DNA from: Heligmosomoides polygyrus polygyrus | Taxonomy: Eukaryota > Nematoda > Chromadorea > Rhabditida > Heligmosomidae | Length of the DNA: 64,000 nucleotides | Assembly: GCA_947396885.1 (NCBI GenBank) | Contig: OX377203.1 | Span: forward strand, 1,178,001 to 1,242,000 | Reading direction: 5' to 3' | Shown here: in pieces, positions 43,781-54,274 of the stretch | Layout: each line of letters starts with the position of its first letter | How positions within the stretch are numbered: the first letter of the stretch is position 1 | Made by a program: the position numbers and the translations under genes | The notes under the pieces: model-generated | Told to the model about the DNA's origin: nothing | Seen by the model: the letters and a program-made list of their open reading frames with translations, nothing else | Databases searched by the model: none

Positions 43781-44840
43781 ATATACATATGAAGTTGGAA
43801 ACTAGGTCCCCGACGTTTTCTCAACATTTTATTCTGAATTTCGCTGAAAGTTTTTTTTTTTGCATAACGCTATACACCAATTGAGAGAAAGAATATGACT
43901 CGCTCTATCAGAAAATATGTTTCCTTCCATTTCAAATTTGGTCAGTTATAACGAAATTATCTATACTATATAAGGCAAGGGCCAGGCTGGATGCACGTAC
44001 AGACGCACGGACAAACGAATTATCTATAGTGCATAAAGCAAGGCCTGGGCTGGATGCACGAACAGACGCACGGACGAACGAATTATCTATACTGCATAAA
44101 GCAAGGCCTAGGATGGATGTACGAACAGACGCACGGACGAACGAATTATCTATAGTGCATAAAGCAAGGCCTGGGCTGGATGCACGGACAGACGCACGGA
44201 CGAGCGAATTTTCTATACTGCATAAAGCAAGGGCTGGCCTGGATGCACGCAGAGACGCACGGACGAACGAATTATCTATATTGCATAACACGAGGGCTAG
44301 CCTGATGCACGTACAGACGCACGGACGAACAGATGATTTACGCTGCACAAAGCAAGGGCTGACCTGGATGCATGTACAGACGCACAGATGAACGAATTAT
44401 CTGTACTGCGTAAAGCAAGGGCTGGTCTGGATGTACGTAAAGACGCACGAACGAACAGATTATCTATACTGTATAACCCAAGGGCTAGGGTGGACGCACG
44501 TACAGACGCACAGACGAACGAATTATCTGTACTGCGTAGAGCAAGGGCTGGTCTGGATGCACGTACAGACGCACGTACGAGCGAATTATCTATACTACAT
44601 AAGGCAAGGGCCAGGCTGGATGCACGTACAGACGCACGGACGAACAGATTATCTACACTGCATAACGCAAGGCCTGGGCTGGATGCACGTACAGACGCAC
44701 GGATGAACAGAACATCTCTACTACATACAGCTAGGCGCTCTTCTGCCTCACCAGCGGTGAGACAGCTAGATTTCCGATTAAGAAAGAGCAAAGTAAGCTT
44801 CTTGGTAGCCACTTGGGGATTTTTGTTGAAAATCTAGAAA
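43781..44840. repeat. Foldback relative with expanded 63-bp minisatellite
   Basis: 43800-43960 is homologous to the left arm of the element at 48961-50043 (CCCCGACG...TTTCTCAGCATTT-like, then GCATAACGCTATA). From about 43960 to 44740 about twelve copies of a 63-bp unit follow (GAATTATCTATACTGCATAA, then GGATGCACGTACAGACGCAC). Because 63 is a multiple of three, both strands show long repetitive open frames with a 21-residue period. I regard these as non-coding. Confidence 0.8.
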
Positions 44841-46455
44841 ATTCTGAAGGACTAGGGTTGGCTGTGGTTGCCAAAGTCACTTCTTAACATCGGCGATAGT
44901 AGGATTAGACAGATAGGGTCGGAATCGAGCTCGCAATCAATTCATTTGCTTGCGGAAAACGACGCCTCTTGCAATTGCACCAACCGCGACCCAGTGGTTC
45001 TTACTATTAGTTGACTCGGAATAAAGTTACACAGAACCATAATAGGCTATCGAGGATACGGTAGAGTACTGTAGCAACTCAGCGGGAAACCATGGCATCT
45101 CCGGCCTAGCACTGACGCCCACGGAACAAGGCTCAAGAGAGCGGTTCCTGGAATGCCAAAGGAGACTGGTCCACGTAAAGGCGACATGGACCGCGACCAG
45201 TTCATGAATAGGCGGCCGCGGAAGAGTCTCACGGGGTTTAGAGCACTTCAGGGTGCCTATTCTCCCAGGCAAGCATAGTTTTAGAAGGCGGAGAAGCCGT
45301 CCGAAAAGGGAAGTCGTCAATTTTTTGATCAGTCAAAGCTCCCTGAAATCACAAAGAAGATCATTCAGTAGGAGGAGCTAGCGATGAGGTGAGCTCTCAG
45401 AAGACAACCGGGTGTGACCTCCACGGAGTATCAAGTTCCTGCTGACCCGCTGAAGAAGTGTAACGACGTCTTCAGAAGTGCCGCGCGACACCCGTTACAC
45501 GCGGCTTAAGCGAATTAGACACCCTTCTAAGAGGATTGTCTGCGAACCAGGAAAAACCGGATCGAAACGGCGGGAGAGAAGGAGACGATTCCTTCCTATC
45601 GGCCTTTCCCACGTCGCGGAAATATGTACATAGTGCCAGCTGCTGGTAGAGGAACTCAAAATGCGGTTATCATACTCTCGCCGGAAGAAAAATCGATCAT
45701 ATCGACTAAAAGCATTGGACAGACCGGATGCATGCATGGACGCACGGACGGTCGGGTCAGTTCAAATTACAAAACGCTTTTAAATAGAATTTAAAGGAAG
45801 AGAAAGAAGCATAAACTTCTGGTCATTTAGGAATCTTCCTTGAATATCTTAAAACTTCTGAAGTAGGAAAGCATGGCCATCGACGTCTTCTGGGAGCTGA
45901 AGGAGGTGGCAATTGGCATTGCCACGCCTTGCAACTAGCAAAGGACAACCGGCTTAGGAATCAAATTAATAGGCTACCCGCCTGCCTGCAGAGCTTCGGG
46001 TGCTAATGAGGCAGTCGAAGGCATTCTTCGGCCTCTGCAGCACGTACGAAGCCCTGGCCTCTGGCTCAATGGGACAGTAGTCGGGTAAGGTGATTAGTGA
46101 GATGATTACCGGAGAGGATCGCCAGCCAATCACAGCAGGTAGGCTTGTGCCCGCCCAGGTCAATAACTTGCTATGTGCCTTACCATGCCTTTCTTCAGAA
46201 TAAAGTTGCCAGAATGGTCTTTATATGTAGATACACAGTTATATGTAACGAATTGCACAAATTTTTAGCTTATTCTAAAAATTAAAATACTTACACGAAT
46301 GGAAAATATTCTGAAGGGCCAAATCAATTCATTAGGAGGATTGGAATTCCACAGCGGGTCATTGCTCAAGGTTTACCGTGAAATATGCTAATGAATCCAG
46401 ACGGAAAGTGACAGCATAGGGCGAGTCCGTCAGCGATGTTCAATCACGATAAGAA
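44841..46455. other. Spacer with a tRNA-like scrap
   Basis: At 44915-44998 the minus strand has TGGTGCAATTG and GCTCGATTCCG, resembling A and B boxes of a tRNA-derived repeat. One degenerate 63-bp minisatellite-like unit lies at about 45720-45755. Otherwise no gene is seen. Confidence 0.4.
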
Positions 46456-46459
46456 GACC

Positions 46460-47190
46460 GAGGAGGCTGAAGCGAAGAGGAGAACTAGGCATTCAGATTC
46501 GGAGAACATCTTCTGGAGTGAAGAAGTACCTTACTCGGCTAGAGGCTGAAGCGATGAGGAGAACAAGGCATTCAGATTCGGAGAATATCTTCTGGGGTGA
46601 AGAAGTAGCTTACTCGGCTAGAGACTGAAGCGATGAGGAGTATTAGGCATTCGGAGCCGCAGAGTCTTTTCTGGAGTGCGTGAAGAAGTAGCTTACTCGG
46701 CTACAGACTGAAGCTCTTCTGGAGTGAAGAAGTAGCTTACTCGGCTGGAGACTGAAGCTATTAGGAGAACTAGGCATTCAGATTCGGAGAACATCTTCTG
46801 GAGTGAAGAAGTAGCTTACTCGACTAGAGACTGAAGCGATGAGGAGTACTAGGCATTCGGAGCCGCACAGTCTTTTCTGGAGTACGTGAAGAAGTAGCTT
46901 ACTCGGCTACAGACTGAAGCTCTTCTGGAAGTAGCTCACTCGGCTAGAGGCTGAAGCTATGAGGAAAACTAAGCATTCAGATTCGAAGAACATCTTCTGG
47001 AGTGAAGAAGTAGCTTACTCGGCTGGAGGCTGAAGCCTTGAGGAGAACCAGACATTCAGATCCGGAGAATATCTTCTGGAGTAAGGAAGTAGCTTACTAG
47101 GCTAGAGGCTGAAGCCTTGAGGAGAACCAGACATTCAGATCCGGAGAATATCTTCTGGAGTGAAGAAGTAGCTTACTCGGCTAGGGTAGA
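46460..47190 (+). repeat. Minisatellite, period about 80 bp
   Basis: About nine units containing GAAGAAGTAGCTTACTCGGC and AGGCATTCAGATTCGGAGAA. Several units carry internal deletions. No coding potential. Confidence 0.8.
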
Positions 47191-47701
47191 AGACAACACA
47201 GAAGTGAAGTAATGGCTCTTTTACATAGAAGTCAAGCCTGGGCCTTCAGAAGGCGATGGCGGACAGTTCATCTAACCTCAAAGAAGCGCTCAGTGAACAG
47301 CGTCAGAAAGCTACAGCAATGCCGCCCCGCGCACGGGTGTCATCGGCCTGACGGACAAAGCCACTGGCGCTGTGTCAGCCGTGGACAGCCTGCCAGCAGC
47401 CACACAGCCAGCTGTGCATGCTGCTGTCAATAGTGACCGCCAGCCACCCGTATCCGGGAGCCACTGACCTCGAAGAGCATTATGTTCGGACGACCGCTAG
47501 CCGGCAATTTGCGCCCATTATCAGGGACCAGTGCGTCCGCCGCTCCCGTGCGCAGTAATGGACTGGGAGCGGTCAGTCGATTGCCGCTGGGTGCACCTAT
47601 GGAGGTGTTGGTGTTTGTCATCAGGGTGGAGGGGGGGGGGGATGAAGCTGCCTGCTACGACGTTCTTCTGCAGAATTTCCTATACATAGATGCCTAGGGA
47701 T
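47191..47701. other. No gene recognised
   Basis: GC-richer spacer with open frames on both strands (47212-47697) and a G run at 47632-47641. No motif. Confidence 0.4.
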
Positions 47702-47775
47702 TAGGTTGGCCGGAAAGTTCTTTTTATTCGTTTATTTCTGAAACAGTATTCAAAACAGTATTACTTCGACTTGCT

Positions 47776-48438
47776 GAACGTGAAGAAGACGAAGTTTATC
47801 AGCTCTGAGCAGTGCGCTGGATCGATCCTAGACTGTCAAGGGGAAACGGTTGAGAAGGTGGAAGAATTCCGCTACCTCGGAAGTGACCTATCCGAGGAAG
47901 GAAGTGTGGACCAAGCGGTCAGGGGACGGATAAACGCAGCCTGGCTCAAGTAGAGGGAGTCCACAGGGATCCTCTGCGACCGTAGATGCTCCAGGACGCT
48001 CAAAGGCAAGCTCTAAGTAGTGAGGCCTGCCCTCCTCTACGGCAGTGAATGCTGGGTCCTGGGTAAGGCGCAGGAGCGGCAACTGCACGTGGCGGAGATG
48101 AGGATGCTGAGGTGGGCATGTGGATGGACCCGTCGGGACAGGGTGCGGCACGAGGATGTTAGGGCAGTGATGAAGACAGCCCCGATCCAGCTGAAGATGA
48201 GAGAGCAGCGCCTGAGGTGGTATGGGCACGTCCTCAGAAGAGCAGAGGATCACCCCACAAGGTTGGCGCTAGATTTCGAGGCACCCGGAAAACGTCCGAG
48301 AGGAGCCCCAGGAAAAGATGGAAGGACGTCATCAAGAGAGATCTCGCCGAAGTCGGCGCCACGGCAGATGACGCCCTTGATAGGATGAGGTGGCGACAGA
48401 TCACAAGAACAGCGGACCCTGCGACTGCGCGGGACTAA
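47776..48438 (+). pseudogene. LINE reverse transcriptase C-terminus, broken
   Basis: The translation carries VEEFRYLGSDLSEEGSVDQA, then ALLYGSECWVLGKAQE, RMLRWACGWTRRDRVRHEDV and LRWYGHVLRRAEDHPTR. These are the thumb and C-terminal motifs of RTE-type LINE proteins. TAG and TAA stops lie near 47952 and 48016 and the frame shifts near 48260. It is a third LINE family, distinct from those at 40.7 kb and 59.7 kb. Confidence 0.75.
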
Positions 48439-48462
48439 ACGCTCAGCAGCAGAAGAAGAAGA
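47776..48462 (+). mobile_element. RTE-like LINE fragment with target duplication
   Basis: A 3' LINE fragment lies between two copies of ATTACTTCGACTTGCT (47760-47775 and 48463-48478), a 16-bp target duplication. The tail ends in AGAAGAAGAAG. The host site is the mariner remnant. Confidence 0.8.
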
Positions 48463-48960
48463 ATTACTTCGACTTGCTTCTTATGTGACGTTCTTCGCTC
48501 TGTCTGAAGGACCACCTATGTCGTGTGTTCTTCGAAGACTTATTGAAGTGTGTCGAAAGAGCGATTCCGAAGGATGTTTTATTTCAATTTCGAACTGGGT
48601 CAATCTGCCGTCGAAACAGCCCGGGAGATCGGCCATCTGTTGTGGCCGAATGGTGTTGGAGAAAGGACCATGCAACGGTGGTTCGAGACATTCTGGAGAC
48701 TTCAACCTTGAAGGTGCATCCCGAGGCTGCTGAGACCTACAGCACTCCAGGACGACGATTTGAAGACCCTCGTGGAAGCAGATCCATCCCAAACAATCAG
48801 CGAGATTAATAGATGCCTCTTGACGACTCTGCACAAAATTAATAGCCGTTTGCGCGACCGGCTCCACACGTCGATCTGAATGCTGAATCTCCATTCAAAG
48901 TTGGGAATCATACGAGTATACAGACCGGACCACCTGGACATGCTCTACAAGAAAGAAATA

Positions 48961-50043
48961 TTAGGTTGGCCCATAAGTCCCCGACGCTTTTTTCAGCATT
49001 TCATTGCGGATTTCGTCTGGCGCTGCCTTGCATAGCGCTAAGAGAATGATTTGCTCTACCAGAGCATGTATTGCATTTCTTCTTTCATCCTGAATTTTGT
49101 CAATTTTTAGGTCGTTAAAGTGAAAAGTAAAAAGTGAAAAGTGGCCATCGCCGACAGTTCCTTCTCTCACGCTAGGCTTGGAACTTTTTGCGCAGCTTTT
49201 TACAGAATTTGGAAGACAATGTTCTGTACTCTCAATAATACGTGTTGGTCCTGCTTTATATAGTAGAGATGATCCGTTCGTCCGTGCGTCTATACGTGCA
49301 TCCAGACCAGCCCTTGCCTTATGCAGTATAGAAAATTCGCTCGTCCGTGCGTCTGTCCGTGCATACAGCATGGGCCTAGCATTATGCAGTATAGATAATC
49401 CGTTCGTACGTGGGTCTGTACATGCATTCAGACCAGTCAGAAGAATTTGTGTCGACTCCATTTTCGAGTGTCATATTAAACTGAGCAAGACAGACTGAAC
49501 AAGGAGGAGTTGTTGATGAAGATGATTTTTCTCTTTTTGGCATTTTGTTGATATTCAATAGAAATCAATAAACGCGACACATACTCTTAAAGAGCAAGAC
49601 ATTCTCTTTCGAATGACATAAAACACCAACCCAAAAAGTCCAACCGCAGAGCAGGAGCTGTCGGCAAAAATAACCATCCTCCTTCGGACGTTCCAATTTG
49701 ATGACCTAAAAATCAATAAAGGACAAATGAGCAAATAGGACCAACAAGTATTCTTATAGTGCCGAAAATACATTGTCTTCCAAAGCCTATGAAAAACTGC
49801 GCAAAAATTCCAAACCTAAGCGGAGAGAAGGAGCTGTCACCGATGGCCACCTTTCACTTTTTCACTTTTCACTCCGACGACCTAAAAATTGACGACAAAA
49901 TTGAGGATGAAAAAATGCAATACATGTTCTCATAGAGCAAATCATTGTCTTTCGAAAGCTGTATAGCGCTATGCATGAGACCACCGGCGAAATATGAAAT
50001 GAATTGTTGAAAAAAAAACGGTGGGACTTATGGGCCAATCTAA
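48961..50043. mobile_element. Mariner-ended foldback, non-autonomous
   Basis: A 1083-bp element with ends TTAGGTTGGCCCATAAGTCC and GGACTTATGGGCCAATCTAA, flanked by TA at 48959-48960 and 50044-50045. The arms are inverted over roughly 250 bp (48961-49215 and 49790-50043, sharing TAGCGCTA and AAAAAGTGAAAAGTGGCCAT-like blocks). The middle contains about three 63-bp units (49255-49440) of the minisatellite seen at 43960-44740. No transposase. Confidence 0.8.
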
Positions 50044-50045
50044 TA

Positions 50046-50295
50046 ATATCGATCGATTTGTGATTATCGATTGATTTTACCGACTTTGCCTGAAGTTGGC
50101 CGCTTAATGTTTGTCAGGCAAGGCAACAAGGATTCCATGTCGATCGGATTATCATGGTTATATAACGGCTCCAGCAAACAGTAGGCTGATAGCCCTGCTA
50201 CCGTTGGTTGCTGTAGAAGCCTTCGATCGGCCATTAATTCTGCGCGGAAGAACGCACGGACGAACACACACGGAACATCAAGGTAGGCGAAACGA
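50046..50295. repeat. ATCGAT-type dispersed repeat
   Basis: TCGATCGATTTGTGATTATC at one end and CGGCCATTAATTCTGCGCGG at the other match a single unit of the 20.5-21.7 kb array, about 250 bp long. Confidence 0.55.
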
Positions 50296-50850
50296 ATAAC
50301 GATTATACGAAAATGCTTCTGTTAAACACTAAAAATCGAATATATTTATGGAAAATCCTGCTAGCTAGCAAGGAATGTTGAGCATTCTATGGATTCACTG
50401 TTAGGAATGCGTACACGTATGATGAGGAGAATATCTGGAGGCATTCGTAAAAAAAATGTAACATAAAATATAAAAAACAAAAAATAAGGTGCAGCAGTGC
50501 AACATATTCCATCAAACGTCACAGACACTGAGAAGAACAGATCTTTTCCGGAAACTTCGAGTACTGTCATCGTCCGTATAGATCGGAGCACGCCCGTAGA
50601 TGCCGTGGGCGGTACATACTTGGCCGGCGTCATATTTTCTTGTGGTACTAAAAGAGCTCTTCTAGGCTTGGTTCTGGAGAATGTGAAATGGATGTGAAGC
50701 TCGCTCACCACCAATGAAGCACTGTTGTCAATCTGGACGAGCTTCGTCGAGTAGAGTGCCTCCAAGCCGAGCAGTGCGAAGTACTGGTACTTCCTCGAGT
50801 TATGAGAGCCGAAGACGCGGATATACCTGAAGGTACACGCGATGAGAATC
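50296..50850. other. No gene recognised
   Basis: Open frames on both strands at 50361-50765; no motif. Confidence 0.4.
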
Positions 50851-50856
50851 CACCAG

Positions 50857-51008
50857 GGCCAGATTCATCAACGACCTACAGCAATCTAACGAAGAAATTA
50901 CAAATTTAGCGATGTGGTGAAATATTTCACGCTTGATAAGCCGCGCTGTAAGGGATTTCGGCTGTAATTTCTCCGTTAAATTGCTGTAAGCCGTTGATGT
51001 ATCTGGCC
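50857..51008. mobile_element. MITE of the CAG/CTG-target family
   Basis: A 152-bp element with ends GGCCAGATTCATCAACGACC and CGTTGATGTATCTGGCC. CAG precedes it (50854-50856); the right target is altered. Confidence 0.65.
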
Positions 51009-51323
51009 GTAGAATGTTATTTCTCACACTAACTGAGGAACGCTTTCAAGTGTGAGATGTAAATTGCACGCTATCGATCAATATTGATCAGTCGGTGGAT
51101 CGATTAGGTCGAGCTTTTGCGATGCCGCCTCTGAGTTCGAGTCCGCGTGCTGCTAATATTTTTGCACGTATTAGTTTGTTATTACTATGCTTTCTCATGA
51201 TCACAAGAGTCAATTTTAGACCATCAATGCTTACAGCAAACCAGGGTTGTCTATTATCGCCTTCATATGTGCTAGCTTCTCAACGATGCGCATCTGCACC
51301 ATATCATTTCTCTAAAAAGCTTT

Positions 51324-52034
51324 TAGATGTATTTAGGATGATCTCATATCTGTATTTATAACTTACACAGCTTGGTTTAATTACCCAAGTTTGACGTAAA
51401 TCGTGATCTGCGAATCGTGTGTGTGTCGTGGTACCGAGGAAAAGGACATAAATTGCACCATCGACTCTTGCTTATGGTGTACTAAAAATGTTGTTCTCAC
51501 CTCATCGTGTTGTCGGCCGCCGACTACTTTCCACCTTCAAACCGGTAGCCGTATTCATGAAACGACGGAAGCGGGAAGGTAAGCGAGATCTTTCTTTAAA
51601 AGGAAATGAAAAGTATTTTTGCTCTTCCCTTTTAGAAATCCGTGGCAGTATCCATGAACGTTCCCGGGCTCCTGGGAAGCGACCTCATCGGGAGCTGGAA
51701 ATGGTTATTCATGAAACACCAGCAGGTCGGGAAAGCAATGGAACGATAGCGGGAAGATCTCGCTTACCTTCCCGCTGCCGTCGTTTCATGAATACGACTA
51801 CCGGTTTGGAGGTGGAAAATAGTCAGCCGACAACACGTTGAGGTGAGAACAACATCTTTAGTACACCATAAGCGAGAGATGATGGCGCAATTTATGTCCT
51901 TTTCCCCGGTACCACGACACACACACACACACACACGAGTCACGGTTTACCTCAAACTTGGGTAATTAAACCAAACTTTGAAATTTATAAATACACTAGA
52001 TATGAGGGCATCCTAAATACATCTTACAAGAAGC
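51324..52034. repeat. Long palindrome, about 710 bp
   Basis: The left arm from about 51324 and the right arm ending near 52034 are reverse complements over almost their whole length, with the centre near 51665. Matching pairs include GATGTATTTAGGATG / CATCCTAAATACATC, TTTAATTACCCAAGTTTGA / TCAAACTTGGGTAATTAAA, and GTATTCATGAAACGACGG / CCGTCGTTTCATGAATAC. A CA/GT run (51927-51942) is longer on the right arm. No target duplication was confirmed. Confidence 0.8.
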
Positions 52035-52430
52035 GAATGTGATGAATAAATAAAGACGAACAGTGACCGTTTTATAAGAAGTTTTTTGTTTGCATAGTGC
52101 GACAATCAAAGCTAAATTCTTTTACGATATCTCACGAATCGTCCTATGGCCACGGGATCGCGATAACACCCACCTATGTACCGATATGGCCCTGGTTCGT
52201 AATAATCAACCGTATGGTATGCGAATTTGTGTGCAATTACGGTATCATTGGTGGGATGATGTGATATTGTGGCAGTGCAGATATGCATCGTTGAAAAACT
52301 CGTATATATAAAGGCGCAAATAGACAGCTTCGGTTTCGGTTTGTTGCAAGCATTGAAGGTCTAAAATTGTTCCCTGTGATCATGAGAAAGCGTAATAACA
52401 AGAAACTGATATGTGCAAAAATATTGGCAG
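52035..52430. other. No gene recognised
   Basis: Open frame 52090-52311 has no motif. A TATA-like CGTATATATAAAGGCGCA stands at 52301-52318 without a gene that I can attach to it. Confidence 0.35.
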
Positions 52431-52433
52431 TGC

Positions 52434-52508
52434 GCGTACTCGAACCGAGAACCCCGCTGGAGTGCTCCTATGAGACGGCACTCCTACCGACCGCACCACC
52501 GAGGCACA
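52434..52508 (-). repeat. tRNA-like SINE head
   Basis: On the minus strand TGCCTCGGTGGTGCGGTCGG carries an A box and CGGTTCGAGTAC a B box. The ends do not pair like a tRNA, so this is a tRNA-derived repeat. Confidence 0.5.
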
Positions 52509-53168
52509 TCTCGTGGGGGTGTCATAGGAGTTGATGAGTGTTGCGCACACGCTTTCACACATATTTTCCCAGGTCTTTAACAAAGCGCTCAGCAGAAACT
52601 GACTGTGGTTCTGGACTCCGCTCACACGGCTCCCTACATCCTGCCGAAATACCATCGCAAAATCTCAGTTGGGAACCTTTCCTTGTAAAGCAAACAACCA
52701 TGATGAGCGCTCACCGAACTAGACGGGCGTCGAACACCAGCGTCTCGACGGAGGTCGACGGACATTCGGTGCGGTCGATTACACGCTCCCATTTACACCG
52801 ATCCAGGCTCACCTAAAGTTCTTGGCTTAAACTGTGATGGTGCTGGAGTTAATACAGATTCATCAACCAGCACTGTTATACAGCACAGCTAAGGAAATAA
52901 GGGAGGTGAAAGCGATTTGAGAGAGAAGAAACAAAGGACTGACTCCGCTTTCACAGACGACTAAGTTGATCGAAGAAATCTTGAAACATTTGACAGTAGT
53001 CAAATACGACGATTCGCTTGAATATTGTTTCCATGGGAAAGAAGCTGAACTTCCATAGTCAGTGAGGATGAGCAACCCTTTACAATTGTCTCGGAGAGAT
53101 AGAAGCAAAGGCAGGATCCGAACATCGAATCAATTGGAGGTCCATGCGATTGCCGGCAGTTCCTCCGG
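52509..53168. other. No gene recognised
   Basis: Spacer; open frames at 52538-52816 without motifs. Confidence 0.4.
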
Positions 53169-53171
53169 TTG

Positions 53172-53452
53172 CGCTTCTCGCACCATAAACGACCATTTTG
53201 GGATGCGCCACACATTCTGCGCTTAGGAGATGTCGTGGAGGCGCTCATTTCGGCCATATAATGGCTTGCACTGGCCAGCTAACGAACAAGTCAGTGTTTT
53301 ATTCTTCCCAGACAAGGCGGATTCCAGTTCACTGACCGCTAAGGGATGGATGCCTGGTTGGCCAGGGTGATAAATCCGAACCAGAAACTTGGGATCGGGT
53401 GCACGCGACAGCTGTCAGCTCAAAAGACTGCTCTACCACGCGCCAGAAAAGC
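53172..53452 (-). repeat. tRNA-derived SINE, copy 9
   Basis: GGGATGCGCCACACATTCTG at the tail side; CAGGGTGATAAATCCGAACC and CTGCTCTACCACGCGCC at the head side. The poly-TTTATCC tail is missing. Confidence 0.75.
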
Positions 53453-53616
53453 GTTTACTTCGACTAAAAGTATGGCAACGACGACACGGGGAGCTGCCCC
53501 TAATAAACACTGAACTAATGCTAAGCCAATGCTATTTTCTCCTTTCTGTCTGTATTCCAGGACTAGTTGATTCAGCAGGTGAGTTGTCACACACTCCTTA
53601 GTGGATACGACTTTGC

Positions 53617-53905
53617 TGGGCGCGTGACGGTGCAGTCGGAGGAGGCGTTAGCCGTCGTCTCTACACGATTTCAGGTTCCTGGTTAGGATTTCCTGTCCAA
53701 GCCTATTAAGCCTTCCACACCCCCGCGGTCAGTGAATTGATACCAGACTCGTCTTTAATGGATAAAACACTGACCTGGCCATTGGCTGGCCACCGCAAGT
53801 CATGGCAGAGGCCAAATACGCACTCAAATCACATGCGCGACATTCCGTACAAGTACAGTGCGAGGCGTATCCCCAAGGAATTGATTAACGCCCGCCTTCA
53901 TTCTT
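53617..53905 (+). repeat. tRNA-derived SINE, copy 10
   Basis: Head GGGCGCGTGACGGTGCAGTC, B-box region GGTTCCTGGTTAGGATTTCC and a diverged 3' block AGTGCGAGGCGTATCCC. Confidence 0.75.
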
Positions 53906-54009
53906 CATACACATTAATCCCTCCTCTTCTTCTATTTGTAAGGACAGAGGTGAGGACGACAAATCGAGTAATAAAAAGGAAAGGGTCTGAAGCGTATGTC
54001 TGAACGGTG

Positions 54010-54266
54010 CGGGCGAGTCATCTAGGAAGAATCCTCACCCCTCAATTAGTATAAAAATGTGTTTATTTTTTCCAAGTCCTTAAACCCAAGGAGTATGGTG
54101 TCGTTGAAGTAACTGGTAGTGCGCTGGGTGTCTCATGTAGGCCGCCAATGCCATTGCTGGCAAGCGGGTGGGAGCGCAGTGGGTAGTGGAGTTGCTTCAT
54201 GAGAGGGAGGTCGATGGTTCGGTTCGCCTGAGCTGCGGTATTCAAATGAATGGTTGAGATTTGGGC
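54010..54266 (+). repeat. Second SINE family, plus copy
   Basis: ATTAGTATAAAAATGTGTTT, then CTTAAACCCAAGGAGTA, GGGAGCGCAGTGGGTAGTGG (A-box region) and GATGGTTCGGTTCGCC (B-box region). The same order appears inverted at 56300-56575. The hAT element to its right starts exactly at its end. Confidence 0.6.
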
Positions 54267-54274
54267 GTCCTGAC

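Larger units (their letters stand above)
47702..48890 (+). mobile_element. Mariner remnant split by a LINE
   Basis: It starts TTAGGTTGGCCGGAAAGTTC, a mariner terminus. After the LINE insertion, transposase pieces appear on the plus strand: a helix-turn-helix similar to RTGSSAVETAREIG, a GERTMQRWF block, and KTLVEADPSQTISEINR, in changing frames. The 3' end is lost. Confidence 0.65.

Noticed and set aside
43932..44837. Long repetitive open frames on both strands
   Set aside because: They follow from a 63-bp tandem unit (a multiple of three) without stops. There is no start context, no splice signals, and both strands are equally open.
46460..47190. Regularly spaced repeats that could be taken for a CRISPR array
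   Set aside because: Units are fully homologous over 80 bp with deletions, with no unique spacers, and the DNA is eukaryotic.
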